This document shows, piece after piece, positions 53,948 through 63,325 of a stretch of 64,000 bases of DNA; the stretch's first letter is position 1; each line of letters begins with the position of its first letter. The position numbers and the translations under genes were made by a program. This DNA is from Adhaeribacter rhizoryzae (lineage in GTDB: Bacteria > Bacteroidota > Bacteroidia > Cytophagales > Hymenobacteraceae). The DNA is taken from NCBI RefSeq assembly GCF_008629685.1, contig NZ_VWSF01000004.1, positions 310,001 through 374,000 of the forward strand. The letters are read 5' to 3'. The notes under the pieces are model-generated. The model was not told the DNA's origin. It saw nothing but the letters and a program-made list of their open reading frames with translations, and made no database searches.

Positions 53948-54018
53948 CACAACCAAATTATAGAGAAAAACTCACATATAATTTAGCTAAAACATTGAAT
54001 ACAAAAAGTTGCCCCTTC

Positions 54019-54447
54019 ATGATTCCTTTAGAGACAGCCTACCAGAACGATTACATTAAAGTGGAGGCTAATTTAGAATACAGCTACATTAAAGTTACGT
54101 GGTTACAAAAACCTAATAGTGAAACTTTCAGGAAGGAAACTTTGCAGTATACCCATTATGCCATAAAAAACGATTTAAATAACTTCTTGTTTGATGTTAG
54201 GGCAAGAACTTCGTTAAAAGAAATAGACCAGGATTGGCTGGTTCGGGAAGTGTTTCCTTTATTTAAAACCAAGAGTATCCGGTTTGCTTATTTGGTTAGT
54301 CTAGAAGACTTTGATATTATGGATACTTACCAGATTCACGACCATATTTTAACTAATCCTAAATACCAAAAGCATGTAGCCGGCATGATTTTTCTAAACG
54401 AAGAAGAAGCCCAAAACTGGCTATTGGAAATAGGTTTGTATCTTTAG
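54019..54447 (+). CDS. STAS-like accessory protein, paralogue 1
   Basis: From the ATG at 54019 the protein has 142 residues (MIPLETAYQNDYIKVEANLEY). It has the alternating beta-alpha pattern of single-domain STAS/SpoIIAA-like proteins: strand SYIKVTWLQKP, helix ETFRKETLQYTHYAI, strand NNFLFDVRA, helix DQDWLVREVFPLF, strand RFAYLVS. About 60 of 140 residues match the protein at 55972. The STAS-like label is fold inference. A TTG start eight codons upstream is possible. Confidence 0.7.
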   Translation: MIPLETAYQNDYIKVEANLEYSYIKVTWLQKPNSETFRKETLQYTHYAIKNDLNNFLFDVRARTSLKEIDQDWLVREVFPLFKTKSIRFAYLVSLEDFDIMDTYQIHDHILTNPKYQKHVAGMIFLNEEEAQNWLLEIGLYL

Positions 54448-55043
54448 ATATTACACAAAACTAGAATTTAAAAGAGTATACATTAAGGTTGTAGCACACT
54501 GGTTTTTACCCGTGTTTAATCTCTATTATAAGCGTATTTTCCTTCGTATTTAAATATAAAATTACTATTACATAGTACTTTATATTTTCTGTGCTTTCTA
54601 TTTTCCATCAAGTTCCCTCTTTATAAAATCAGTATTAAGAAGCTAATACAGCTTCTTCAATACTTTATAACTATTTTAAATATTAAAGCTCTCATCTTAA
54701 GTTTGTAATAAAGGAAATTTACAAATATTTAAGATAATTAAAATAGTTGTTCTTGACATTTTAATATTTTTTCTAAATATTTACGCAATCCGTTTAATAC
54801 ATTATATCAGATTAGTGTAAAGCAAAATGCACACTGCAGTAATTGTAATCGCGTTTTATATTTAAAATATAATCAGGTTTAATTTGCTGCCTTTTTTAAA
54901 ATAAAGAGAACTGCTGAACAGTTAAACAGATAGTATAAAATAAACACCATTGAGGCTGTTATAGATGTAGTAAAGCCGTATGATTTAAAGACAAAATATC
55001 CTTAACGTCTGACCTCATTTAAGACTAACTAAAATTAATTTAA
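54448..55043. other. AT-rich gap without recognised gene
   Basis: About 600 bp of AT-rich sequence between paralogue 1 and the XRE gene. I see no start-bearing frame of useful length, no RNA gene and no clear repeat. Confidence 0.55.
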
Positions 55044-55466
55044 ATGTTAATAGGAAAAAGAATCGAAGAAGCAATTAAGAAATCTGGCCTGAAACCCCAG
55101 GATGTAGCCATGTATGCGGGAGTAAGCTACGCCAGATTGCTTAGTTTTTACAAATTAGATTCTATTGAGCTGAAGTACCTCCGAAAAATAGCACAACGGG
55201 TAAATTTACCGTTATCATATTTCTTATCTGACCTCGACCCGGGTCAGCAATCCGAAAATACCAGTACTTATTCCCCTTCCGACTTGCATTTGGTGAAAGA
55301 AAATATTCAGGGTTTGCACCGCCAATTAGAATTATGCCACGTCGAAATCGATCGTTTAAAGCGGGAGCTTTCTAAAACAATCGAACAAATTACTTTCGTT
55401 ATTCAGGAAAATAAAGTAAATTCCTTCTTCTTTATGGTTTTGCTAAACCATAATGTACCTTATTAA
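55044..55466 (+). CDS. XRE-family helix-turn-helix regulator
   Basis: A 140-residue protein. Residues 1-65 form a Cro/CI-type helix-turn-helix (GKRIEEAIKKSGLKPQDVAMYAGVSYARLLSFYK, then LKYLRKIAQRVNLPLSYFL). A coiled-coil tail (about 82-120, LVKENIQGLHRQLELCHVEIDRLKRELSKTIEQI) likely drives dimerisation. It sits between the two STAS-like paralogues and may regulate that cluster. No phage genes are near. Confidence 0.85.
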   Translation: MLIGKRIEEAIKKSGLKPQDVAMYAGVSYARLLSFYKLDSIELKYLRKIAQRVNLPLSYFLSDLDPGQQSENTSTYSPSDLHLVKENIQGLHRQLELCHVEIDRLKRELSKTIEQITFVIQENKVNSFFFMVLLNHNVPY

Positions 55467-55659
55467 ATAAATTCTTTTTATTCATTGAGTTAAATTTTCT
55501 TTGTTAGCAGATTAGTTTATTGATTAATCTAACAGCAACTTTTACCATCAACCAAGTTTATAAAAAACCAGAACGATGGGGCTTCATTTATTTGCCTAAC
55601 CAATTAAAAGGCAAATATTTTTAAATTGGTTTAAAGTTAATCTTAAACAATGTAAGCCT

Positions 55660-55899
55660 ATGTTAGATCAGTATAAGTTTAAAACCTTACCTTTTTATAA
55701 CCAGGTTAGCTACATTTGGGCAGAAGGAACTTACCTGGCTTCCCGACAGGAAGAAGGCCATAAAATAAACTTATACCGGGTAAAAGACTTTTTCGCCGAA
55801 ATCTGGTACCATGGCCTACAAGAGAATATTTTTAAAATCAGAACTTTTACGAGTAAAAAGTGCCTGGAAGCTTATCTTAACTCTGTTATACTGGATTAA
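55660..55899 (+). CDS. Small hypothetical protein, 79 aa
   Basis: MLDQYKFKTLPFYNQVSYIW opens a compact beta-rich protein with strands SYIWAEGTYLASRQEEG, INLYRVKDFFAEIWYH and IFKIRTFTSKKCLEAYL. There is no signal peptide. I have seen similar short proteins in Hymenobacteraceae, but no function is known. It lies 72 bp before paralogue 2. Confidence 0.65.
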   Translation: MLDQYKFKTLPFYNQVSYIWAEGTYLASRQEEGHKINLYRVKDFFAEIWYHGLQENIFKIRTFTSKKCLEAYLNSVILD

Positions 55900-55971
55900 T
55901 ATTTTTAACTTTAACTTCTCTGTTAAGTACAGGTTTTAGTTAAACGATATAAGCAGCGCAGGCCATTTTGC

Positions 55972-56397
55972 ATGATACCGGTAACCTTAATTTATGAAAC
56001 TGATTTTGTTAAAATAGAAGAGAACCGTGATTTTAAGTATATTCAGATAAACTGGCTAAAACAACCTAGCAGTGTACTTTTTCGGGAAGAAACTCAAAAG
56101 TTAGTAGATTATGCGCTCATACATGATTTCAACAAATCGCTGTTCGATGTCAGAAAAAGAGATTACCTGGAAGTTTCCGACCAAAACTGGTTAGTGCGCG
56201 ATATTTTTCCATTGTTTCACAACCGGCATATAAAAATAGCTTACCTGGTAAATTCTGTTGGTTTAGAAATAATGGATACTTTCCGGATACATGACAGCGT
56301 GTTTAACAATCCGGCATTGAAGCACAATGTGCATATAGAGATTTTTTTAGACTTAGCCGATGCCCTGGAGTGGTTAGTAGGGACAGAAATAATCTAA
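55972..56397 (+). CDS. STAS-like accessory protein, paralogue 2
   Basis: A 141-residue protein starting MIPVTLIYETDFVKIEENRDF, alignable without gaps over nearly its full length to the protein at 54019. Shared blocks are the LFDVR strand end, D-Q-x-WLVR-x-x-FPLF, AYLV and IMDTxxIHD. No P-loop or other catalytic motif is seen in either copy. The two copies are separated by the regulator and the 79-aa gene. Confidence 0.7.
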   Translation: MIPVTLIYETDFVKIEENRDFKYIQINWLKQPSSVLFREETQKLVDYALIHDFNKSLFDVRKRDYLEVSDQNWLVRDIFPLFHNRHIKIAYLVNSVGLEIMDTFRIHDSVFNNPALKHNVHIEIFLDLADALEWLVGTEII

Positions 56398-56540
56398 AAA
56401 CCGCAATTCTTTTAATTAATACGTTCTTATCTAAAGCCTTATTCTTGCTGCTCAATAGCTTTTAGTTGAATTAGCTTTAAGCATAACCTGGCGCGTGTAT
56501 AATATTCTATTTAAAATATGATAGACCTTTACATTAAGAA

Positions 56541-56588
56541 ATAAAAACAAAAAGCATCAATTTATAAGTTGATGCTTTTTGTTTTTAT
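56541..56588. terminator. Bidirectional terminator, 20-bp stem
   Basis: A perfect 20-bp stem (56541-56560 with 56569-56588) has a core AAAAAGCATCAA/TTGATGCTTTTT and poly-A/T flanks. It separates the accessory cluster from the convergent TerC gene. Confidence 0.88.
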
Positions 56589-56615
56589 TAAACTTCTGAA
56601 AAATTAATGATAAAT

Positions 56616-57386
56616 CTATCCGCGTTGGGCGTGTCTGGGGTAATTGAATAACAACGAAGTAATAACAGGCACTACAAATATTAGAACCGTAATTAACGAA
56701 GTCATCCAGTCGGCGGTATGGCCGCTTAAAAACTTACTTACAGCATCGCCGGGGCGGAAATGCTCGTAAACCGATAGTACTAATTTTAGACCCAGCACAG
56801 CAATTACTAAAAAAGCTGCCGGCTCCAGAAACGGATATTTGCCCATAAGTTGCACAAACCATTGGGCCACAAACCGCATTGCCAAAATACCAATAAATAC
56901 GCCCAACCATATTAAGATTAGGTTTTCGGTAAAAGCCACTACTGCAAAAACGTTGTCAATCGAAAAAGCTAAATCCATTATTTCTACCAACGCAACCGTT
57001 GCCCAAAACTGGTTCATCCAACCCACAGTGGCTTTGTAAAACCAATGTTCTTTTTTATTTAGTAAATCATCGCTTTTATCGGGTGTGCTTTTGGATCGGA
57101 AATAATTAAAAACCAGGAAAAGCAGGTAAAAGCCGCCTAATGGTTTTAACCACCAGATTTGAATTAAAAAAGCAGCAAAAAGCAAGCAAATACCCCGAAA
57201 AACGTAAGCGCCAATAATACCGTAGCGCAACGCTTTTTGTCGTTGTTCTTTTGGCAAATCCATTACCATGGTAGCCAGTACGGCAGCGTTATCAACCGAC
57301 AATAAACTTTCTATAATAATTAGGTTACCAATAATGGCCAGCGATGATAGGGGATTATTTATAATATCTAAAAATTGCTCGTACAT
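56616..57386 (-). CDS. TerC-family integral membrane protein
   Basis: A 256-residue inner-membrane protein with about seven helices. The TerC signatures are LLSVDNAAVLATMV at the second helix and MDLAFSIDNVFAVVAF in the middle, with conserved Asp residues that likely bind a metal. The family includes manganese exporters (MeeF/MeeY type) and tellurite-resistance proteins; metal efflux is the best guess. No ter operon neighbours are present. Confidence 0.92.
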   Translation of the reverse strand: MYEQFLDIINNPLSSLAIIGNLIIIESLLSVDNAAVLATMVMDLPKEQRQKALRYGIIGAYVFRGICLLFAAFLIQIWWLKPLGGFYLLFLVFNYFRSKSTPDKSDDLLNKKEHWFYKATVGWMNQFWATVALVEIMDLAFSIDNVFAVVAFTENLILIWLGVFIGILAMRFVAQWFVQLMGKYPFLEPAAFLVIAVLGLKLVLSVYEHFRPGDAVSKFLSGHTADWMTSLITVLIFVVPVITSLLFNYPRHAQRG

Positions 57387-57634
57387 AAAATTTAGAAGGC
57401 AGTTTGTGCTTAAAGATTAAACATTAAAATTACTTGTTCCGGCAGCAGTAAGCTCTCCGGAAAAATTGCCTTCAAGTATAAGCATAAAGTTAGTATTAGC
57501 TTACTTTTAATTTTGCAAGATTTTATTATATAACCCGGTGTAATCTGGTCTGGGTTTAAAATAGGTGCTATTAAATTGCATTTAAAATCTAAGCTTAAAC
57601 CAAATTAACCAGCTTTCTATGTAGGTAATAAAAC

Positions 57635-58093
57635 TTATTTAGGAATATTTAACTTTCGGCGTTCTTGTTCTGCCCAACTAACTAATTGCGAAACTTGTTG
57701 TGGGTTCAGGGTAGCATCGGTATGCAGCCATAAGTAAGAAGGCAGCGGCATGTGGCCTTCCTGTACTTCCTCGGCTATTTCTTCTAGTTTATGGTCCACC
57801 TTTTTTTTATCGTAACCGGAAAAATCAGAAAAATTAATTTCAGCTTTGCCTTCTTCAATATGATGATTTAACCACCAGCCTACCGGGTTAACATTGGCAT
57901 ACCACGGATAATTGGTGCGATTGGAATGGCAATCGTAACAAGAAGCTTTTAAAATATTGTGGATGTTGGCGGGCACTGCCACAAAATGCGAAACATCTTG
58001 GTTGGTACTGGCTTGGCCTATATTTTTTTCGGGCCGGATAAACTGAATTAATATAAATACAACGAGTAGTACTAATAATATTTTCTTTCTCAT
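57635..58093 (-). CDS. Haem-binding domain-containing protein
   Basis: A 152-residue protein with an N-terminal membrane anchor (ILLVLLVVFILIQFI) and a periplasmic part carrying one c-type haem motif, SCYDCHSNRTNYPWYANVNPVGWWLNHHIEEGK. The CxxCH with the following NxxxYPWYxxxxPVGWWL block defines the Haem_bd family (PF14376). It likely takes part in electron transfer or redox sensing; no partner is identified nearby. Confidence 0.9.
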   Translation of the reverse strand: MRKKILLVLLVVFILIQFIRPEKNIGQASTNQDVSHFVAVPANIHNILKASCYDCHSNRTNYPWYANVNPVGWWLNHHIEEGKAEINFSDFSGYDKKKVDHKLEEIAEEVQEGHMPLPSYLWLHTDATLNPQQVSQLVSWAEQERRKLNIPK

Positions 58094-58116
58094 CCGGAAT
58101 GCGGTTTAGGTTAAAC

Positions 58117-58157
58117 AAAAATATTCCTGCCTGAGAAACCAGACAGGAATATTTTTT
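58117..58157 (-). terminator. Terminator after the YceI gene
   Basis: A 13-bp stem AAAAATATTCCTG/CAGGAATATTTTT (58117-58129, 58144-58156) with T-runs on both strands, between YceI and the haem-binding gene. Confidence 0.85.
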
Positions 58158-58182
58158 AATTTTTTAAGAAGATATAAGCTAC

Positions 58183-58854
58183 TTATAATTTAGCGGTGCT
58201 TGATTTACCAGCTACTAATTTCACGTCGAGCGTAAAAGTATCCTCAATAATTTTATCGGCAGCAGTACCAATAATGCCTGAACGGAATTTAATGTCGTAC
58301 TTAATACGGTCTACGGTAATATTAGCGGTGGCTTCTGCGCTATTGCCGGTTACTTTTACAGTAGCCGGAAAAGTAACCGGGTGCGTAATACCTTTAATGG
58401 TTAAGTTGCCAGTAATATTGTAATTGGCTAAACCGCTTTTAGCTTTACCTACCGGCGTGGCTTTGGTAATGTTAAAAGTAGAAGTTGGATTTTTTTCCAC
58501 CCCAAAGAAGTCCTCTGATTTTAAATGACCGGTTAGCTTCTGGTTCATGCCTTCATTGGTAACGTCCAAATCCTTAATTGTAGTCATATCCATTACAAAG
58601 CTACCGCCAATCAATTTGGTGCCATCTAAGTTTAAAGTTCCTTTAGATAACTTAACGGTACCGTTATGAGCGCCGCCTACTTTTTTGGCGTTCCAGTTAA
58701 TAGAACTGGCTTCGGTATCAACGGCCAGGGAGGTAGCTTTAACCGGGGCTTTTACTTCGGTTTTATTAACGGGATTACCAGTTGCGGTTACATCCGAATA
58801 ATTAAATAATAGGGCCAGAGCCAATGCTCCTGCAGAAATAAATGCGGTCTTCAT
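58183..58854 (-). CDS. YceI-family exported protein
   Basis: A 223-residue protein with signal peptide MKTAFISAGALALALLFNYSDVTA and a YceI lipocalin-like barrel: VDTEASSINWNAKKVGGAHNGTVKLSKGTLNLD, then SEDFFGVEKNPTSTFNITKATPVGK, GITHPVTFPATVKV and RIKYDIKFRSG. YceI proteins bind isoprenoid-like lipids in the periplasm. The ligand here is not known. Confidence 0.94.
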   Translation of the reverse strand: MKTAFISAGALALALLFNYSDVTATGNPVNKTEVKAPVKATSLAVDTEASSINWNAKKVGGAHNGTVKLSKGTLNLDGTKLIGGSFVMDMTTIKDLDVTNEGMNQKLTGHLKSEDFFGVEKNPTSTFNITKATPVGKAKSGLANYNITGNLTIKGITHPVTFPATVKVTGNSAEATANITVDRIKYDIKFRSGIIGTAADKIIEDTFTLDVKLVAGKSSTAKL

Positions 58855-59061
58855 AAGGGGTTAAGTTTTGGTTTGATGATATTTAAAACATTGACAAATG
58901 AAATGTTGATTGGTTTAATATTATCTATAAGCTTTTATTACAAAATTTCTAAAAAGCATTTGGTTTATGCGGCCAATATTTTCACTTTTTAAATGATCCT
59001 GCCCTACTGACTTTTATAGCTTAACATAAATATTAAAACCAATATAGGATTTATAAGTGTT

Positions 59062-59108
59062 AAAAAAAACACCTGGCTTATTTCTATTTTAAAATAAACC
59101 AGGTGTTT
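59062..59108 (-). terminator. Terminator after the large receptor gene
   Basis: An outer 10-bp stem AAACACCTGG/CCAGGTGTTT (59067-59076, 59099-59108) encloses a smaller TTATTT/AAATAA stem. The minus strand continues into a T-run. Confidence 0.85.
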
Positions 59109-59126
59109 GTTAAAAAGCAGGGTATT

Positions 59127-62100
59127 TTATTTAACCCGGTTCAAAACTGCTTCAACCGGTTGCCCTTGGAAAGTAGCCTGCAAACTCAGTTGGTCACCTT
59201 GTATTCTGCCGCGATACGGTATCTTGTTCGGGCCAAAAGATAAATTAAAGCTTAAATCACTGCCGGTAATTTTACCATCGGTTATGGGGCTTTCGCCTCT
59301 TGGGGTTACTACCGAACCGGTTAAAGTTTCGCCTTCGGCGGCTAATTTCAACGTTAAGTCAAACTGGCCCATGCGTCCTTGCCAGGTGCCGGTTGCATTG
59401 GCGGGCTGACCAACAGCAGCGCTGTCTGGGGTAGTTTGGGTACCCGGCGCAGTAGTTTGCGGGGCACCAGCAGGGTTAACTGGGCGATTGAATTGTCCGG
59501 GAGCACCGGCTGGTCTTTGCATTTGGCCTTGGCCTTGTACCGGAGCGCCACCGGTTGGCATGCCACCACCAGCAGGGGAAGCAGCGGCTGGTGCACCGCC
59601 TGCGGCCTCTTGTCCGTTGCCATCGCCACCACTTTTCATGTCGTCGTTGTTAACCGATTTTCTTCTGCGGCGGTTTGCATCCGTAGTAACTTTGCCTAAA
59701 CGGTAGCTAAACGTTGCCCGGAAGCTCAGGTTATTCATAACGTTGGTACTTTTCTGGCTCAGTAACGGCGATTCCAGTTCGTTCACCATTTTAATAGAAG
59801 TGCCAAAGAAGTTTTCGGCGCCAAAACCTATGGTTCCTTTTTTATCGTTAAAGAATTTGCGGAAGTTTAAGCTATAAATACCAAAGCCGCCTTGTGTACC
59901 TTGCAACTGCACCTGACGGGCCCGGTAAAAACCAAAACCTTGCAGTCCCCAGCCTTTACCTAAAGTGTAATTACCCATACCCCGTATGTTAAACACCCAA
60001 CCTTTGTTGGTGGCCCGGTAATTAGGGTCGCTTACATTGTTATCTAAAACAGAATAATAAGAATCGGTACCAGCATTTAAACTTAGTTTATCCGAAATAT
60101 TGATATTACCGAAAAGACTAATACCATACGCATCTTCCTGCCCAATATTCTGGAAAGTAGTACGGATGGCGCCTGGCTGCACATTATAATCTAACGGGTT
60201 AGCTACAGTGTCGCGGATGCTCTGGATGGCATTGTTGGTGTTGCGGTAATAAGTTGAAAAGTTCAGCGAGGTTCTGTTTATATAGGTGCTGTAAGCCAAT
60301 TCAAAGTTATTTGTGTATTCCGGATCTAAATATTGGTTACCAATGGTTACGCTTAAGGGGTTTGGCGCCTGCGGATTCGGGTTCAGGAATTGCAACGATG
60401 GCCGCTGAATTCGGCGGTTATACGATACTTTAACCGTGTTACCTTCTTTCAGCCTTTTAGAAAGGTTAATGCTGGGCACTAAAACGCCGTAAGCCGGTAT
60501 TTTTACTTCGCCATTATTGCTGGTTTTAAAATCGGCGGTAATGGTAGTGTACTCGTAACGCGCGCCGGTTTTAAAGCTGAATTGCGAAGGTGTGGTTAAA
60601 GTATAAGAAAGATAACCACCGGTTACATTCTGATTGTAATTAAAAATATTGCTTAATACGGCATTCGGGTTCTTTACAAAAGGCCCATTGGCGCCTATAG
60701 CATTAAAGGTTTCGTAATCGGAAGTTACCTGACGCACAATTTGTTTACCGCCTAGTTCTACCAACTGGTTTTTGCCAATCGGGTTTTGGTAATCTATCTG
60801 AATGGTACTTTCCTGGTTAAAGCTTTCGTTAATATTTTTTAACCGTTGATCAATGGTAGAAAAATCGCTGTTAAAAATATCGTTAAAGAAATTATTTGTC
60901 CGGTTGTTGCGGCTGTACTGCGTTAAAATGCTAAACTCTTGTTGCGGCTTGTCAAAGGTATGGGTGTAGTTAACGTTTACGTCTACGGTACCAGAGTTAT
61001 CGGTAACTTCTACATCGCGTAAGCTTCTAAAAGATTCATCGTTCTGAATGCGTAAACCAGTTAAATTATCCTGGAAATTGTGCCCGTTCCGGATACCGTA
61101 CTGAATAGAAGTAGATAAGAAGTTATTTTTATTAATATCATAATCCCAGCCAAAGGTGTAGCGGCCAAACATACCGCTATTGCGGGTGTCTGCTTCCTGA
61201 ATGTTAGTTGTTACGGGATTGCCGTTGCTGTCTTTGGTAATTTGGGTATTCAGGAAGCTACCGGTAGAGTTGTACATTGCCCGGCCAAAACCACCTAACG
61301 AAAAGCCCATTTTGCCTTTTTTGTAGCTGCCGTTCAGGCCCAGGTTAGAACCCCGTAAACCGGCACCCGCATCAATATTTAAGTTACCGCCTTGCAGCGT
61401 GTTTTTCTTTAGTACAATATTAATAATACCCGCTGATCCTTCGGCATCGTACTTAGCCGAGGGCGACGTAATTACTTCTACTGATTTAATTAAATCGGCC
61501 GGAATTTGTTTTAAGGCATCGGCTACGCTGCCGGCCGTAATGGTAGATGGCCGGTTATTTATTAAAACGCGCAAATTAGAACTACCGCGCATCGAAACAT
61601 TACCGTCTAAATCTACCGACAGCATAGGCACTTTACGCAATACATCAGTAGCGTCGCCGCCGCGGTTACTCATGTCATTTTCGGCGTTGTAAACGGTACG
61701 GTCTACTTTTTCTTCTATAATGGCCCGCTGGCCCTGCACCTGCACTTCTTTTAAGGCAGTAGCGCTGGTATTAATTTTCACCGCACCCAAATTAACATCG
61801 TCGTTGCGGTCGTTTATTTTAACACCATCAATATTGCGGGTTTCGTAGCCAATAAAAGAAATAATAACCCGGTAATTACCTGGCCCAATTTTAGCAATGG
61901 TAAATTTTCCTTTGTCATCGGCCAAAGCGCCATCTAACGGTTTGCCCGTATTAGGGTCGGCGAGGGTAATGGTGGCAAAGCCCACCGGCTGCTGATTGGT
62001 GGCATCTACTACGGTGCCGGTAATGCGGCTATTGCCTTTTAGCGCTGCCGTGCCGGTAATGGCAGTAGCGTTGCCGGGCCCACCCCCTGCTGGTGCCTGG

Positions 62101-62165
62101 GCCAAAGAAACCTGGGTGCTTAAAGCCAAAGCTAATAAGGGTAACAGGGTAATTTTGTTTTTCAT
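59127..62165 (-). CDS. TonB-dependent-type outer-membrane receptor with C-terminal beta domain
   Basis: A 1012-residue protein. It has a signal peptide ending SLAQ, a CarboxypepD_reg domain (about 48-140, ITGTVVDATNQQPVGFATI), a plug (about 145-250, with VDRTVYNAENDMSNRGGDATDVLRKVPMLSVDLDGNVSMRGSSNLRVLINNRP) and a barrel to about 850. After the barrel comes a Gly/Ala/Pro/Gln-rich linker (about 862-925) and an 85-residue domain beginning TGTWQGRMGQFDLTLKLAAEG and ending EAVLNRVK. That tail has the GTW-...-LTG-...-G-I-G-...-Y-G beta pattern of small lipocalin-like add-on domains. Ligand unknown. Confidence 0.88.
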   Translation of the reverse strand: MKNKITLLPLLALALSTQVSLAQAPAGGGPGNATAITGTAALKGNSRITGTVVDATNQQPVGFATITLADPNTGKPLDGALADDKGKFTIAKIGPGNYRVIISFIGYETRNIDGVKINDRNDDVNLGAVKINTSATALKEVQVQGQRAIIEEKVDRTVYNAENDMSNRGGDATDVLRKVPMLSVDLDGNVSMRGSSNLRVLINNRPSTITAGSVADALKQIPADLIKSVEVITSPSAKYDAEGSAGIINIVLKKNTLQGGNLNIDAGAGLRGSNLGLNGSYKKGKMGFSLGGFGRAMYNSTGSFLNTQITKDSNGNPVTTNIQEADTRNSGMFGRYTFGWDYDINKNNFLSTSIQYGIRNGHNFQDNLTGLRIQNDESFRSLRDVEVTDNSGTVDVNVNYTHTFDKPQQEFSILTQYSRNNRTNNFFNDIFNSDFSTIDQRLKNINESFNQESTIQIDYQNPIGKNQLVELGGKQIVRQVTSDYETFNAIGANGPFVKNPNAVLSNIFNYNQNVTGGYLSYTLTTPSQFSFKTGARYEYTTITADFKTSNNGEVKIPAYGVLVPSINLSKRLKEGNTVKVSYNRRIQRPSLQFLNPNPQAPNPLSVTIGNQYLDPEYTNNFELAYSTYINRTSLNFSTYYRNTNNAIQSIRDTVANPLDYNVQPGAIRTTFQNIGQEDAYGISLFGNINISDKLSLNAGTDSYYSVLDNNVSDPNYRATNKGWVFNIRGMGNYTLGKGWGLQGFGFYRARQVQLQGTQGGFGIYSLNFRKFFNDKKGTIGFGAENFFGTSIKMVNELESPLLSQKSTNVMNNLSFRATFSYRLGKVTTDANRRRRKSVNNDDMKSGGDGNGQEAAGGAPAAASPAGGGMPTGGAPVQGQGQMQRPAGAPGQFNRPVNPAGAPQTTAPGTQTTPDSAAVGQPANATGTWQGRMGQFDLTLKLAAEGETLTGSVVTPRGESPITDGKITGSDLSFNLSFGPNKIPYRGRIQGDQLSLQATFQGQPVEAVLNRVK

Positions 62166-62585
62166 AATTTTTAATCGAAGTAATTTAAAATGTAATAGTT
62201 AGATCGTTGTTTTTTGTTTAAACATCAAGGCATTTTCGCATATACCTTTTACCTATTGGGCCTTTTCATTACAAAAGAACTAAACTTTAAAGTATTCACA
62301 CGAAGAAATAGACCAATTGGCAATAATTGTCGACGAAACGGCATGCTATAGACAATTAAGTTGGGAAGAAGTTTAAAGATGAAGCTAAATAAAAATAGAA
62401 GTGACTTACTAACTTATAAGGCATTTCGGGGTTGCCTGCGTAACTTAGGGCAAGCTGTGTGCTAAATATTAATTAAAGAAAAATGAAGTGGCCTTCGTGG
62501 CAGGATTTAAATAACGAGGAAGTGTGCAAGAGAATAAATAAAAGTAAGCTGGAATGAGATAGCTCCTGTAGCTGCTTTTTTGGGC
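62166..62585. other. Gap upstream of the large receptor
   Basis: A 478-bp gap (with the terminator at its right end) that must hold the receptor's promoter. No TAnnTTTG element was clear. A 28-codon frame from ATG 62380 on the + strand is too short to support. Confidence 0.5.
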
Positions 62586-62619
62586 AAAAAAAAACGCCTG
62601 GTAAAGTACCAGGCGTTTT
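62586..62619 (-). terminator. Terminator after the small CxxC protein gene
   Basis: A 13-bp stem AAAACGCCTGGTA/TACCAGGCGTTTT (62591-62603, 62607-62619) with a three-base loop and a minus-strand T-run of nine. Confidence 0.88.
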
Positions 62620-62643
62620 CATTAAAATATTGTATCTAAATTT

Positions 62644-62835
62644 TTAGTGCTTCACCGAGCCTAATAATTCATTACGTTTATCCAGAATATCTTGAAAAGT
62701 CTGGAAGTTTATCTGAGAAAAAGAAGCTTCTTCGTTGTAGGTGCGTCCACAAACATTGCAATTTTTTTCTTCAGATTTTGTTACTTTCGACTCATTCTTA
62801 CTCAAATTTTCATTAATCCAATTGTTTGTTTTCAT
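62644..62835 (-). CDS. Small hypothetical protein with CxxC motif
   Basis: A 63-residue protein from the ATG at 62833-62835, MKTNNWINENLSKNESKVTK, with a central NCNVCGRTYNEEASFSQ. The single CxxC could bind metal only as a dimer or with other ligands. The preceding purine-rich AAGGGAGTG and the following strong terminator support it as a real gene. A GTG-initiated extension of three residues is possible. Function unknown. Confidence 0.65.
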   Translation of the reverse strand: MKTNNWINENLSKNESKVTKSEEKNCNVCGRTYNEEASFSQINFQTFQDILDKRNELLGSVKH

Positions 62836-63325
62836 AACCTGCACTCCCTTACTTAATATATATAGATTTAATTTTTACGCACCAATTACTGTAACTAAAT
62901 AATACTTTACTGGATTATTCGTTAAAAGTTACGAAATAATCATTAGTATAGCTGATAAATACCAAAATTTGTTCCTTAATTACAATGTATCTTGTAAAAT
63001 TAAGTATTTACCGGAACAATAGTGCGGTTAACTAGGCAAGTTGTAAGTATTAATACCCGCTGATTCTGAATATTTTAGCAGCAATTACAATCAATTTCTG
63101 ATGTTGTCACAACAGAATTTTAATTAGCTTGAGATCAATAACCTACCATTAAAGTATAAATGCAGGTACTTTATACCCCTATTAAATAGAGACTGTGCTT
63201 AAAAAAAGCATTTTGGTCATCCTGAGCTTGTCGAAGGATCTATAACAATATCATAACTTTATAGATGTTTCGGCAAGCTCAACATGACAGGAATAATGTA
63301 AGCCAATATTTAATTAAGGATGGTG
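62836..63325. other. Gap with a family B hairpin
   Basis: A 490-bp gap between the small CxxC gene and xseB. It contains the hairpin at 63216-63288 and nothing else that I can support. Confidence 0.55.
63216..63288. repeat. Dispersed hairpin repeat, family B copy 3
   Basis: The most intact of three copies: left arm with TCATCCTGAGCTTGTCGAAG and right arm CGGCAAGCTCAACATGAC, enclosing an AT-rich loop. The arms pair with scattered mismatches. Confidence 0.75.

Noticed and set aside
62380-62466. 28-codon frame upstream of the large receptor
   Set aside because: Too short, no ribosome-binding or promoter support, no recognisable motif.
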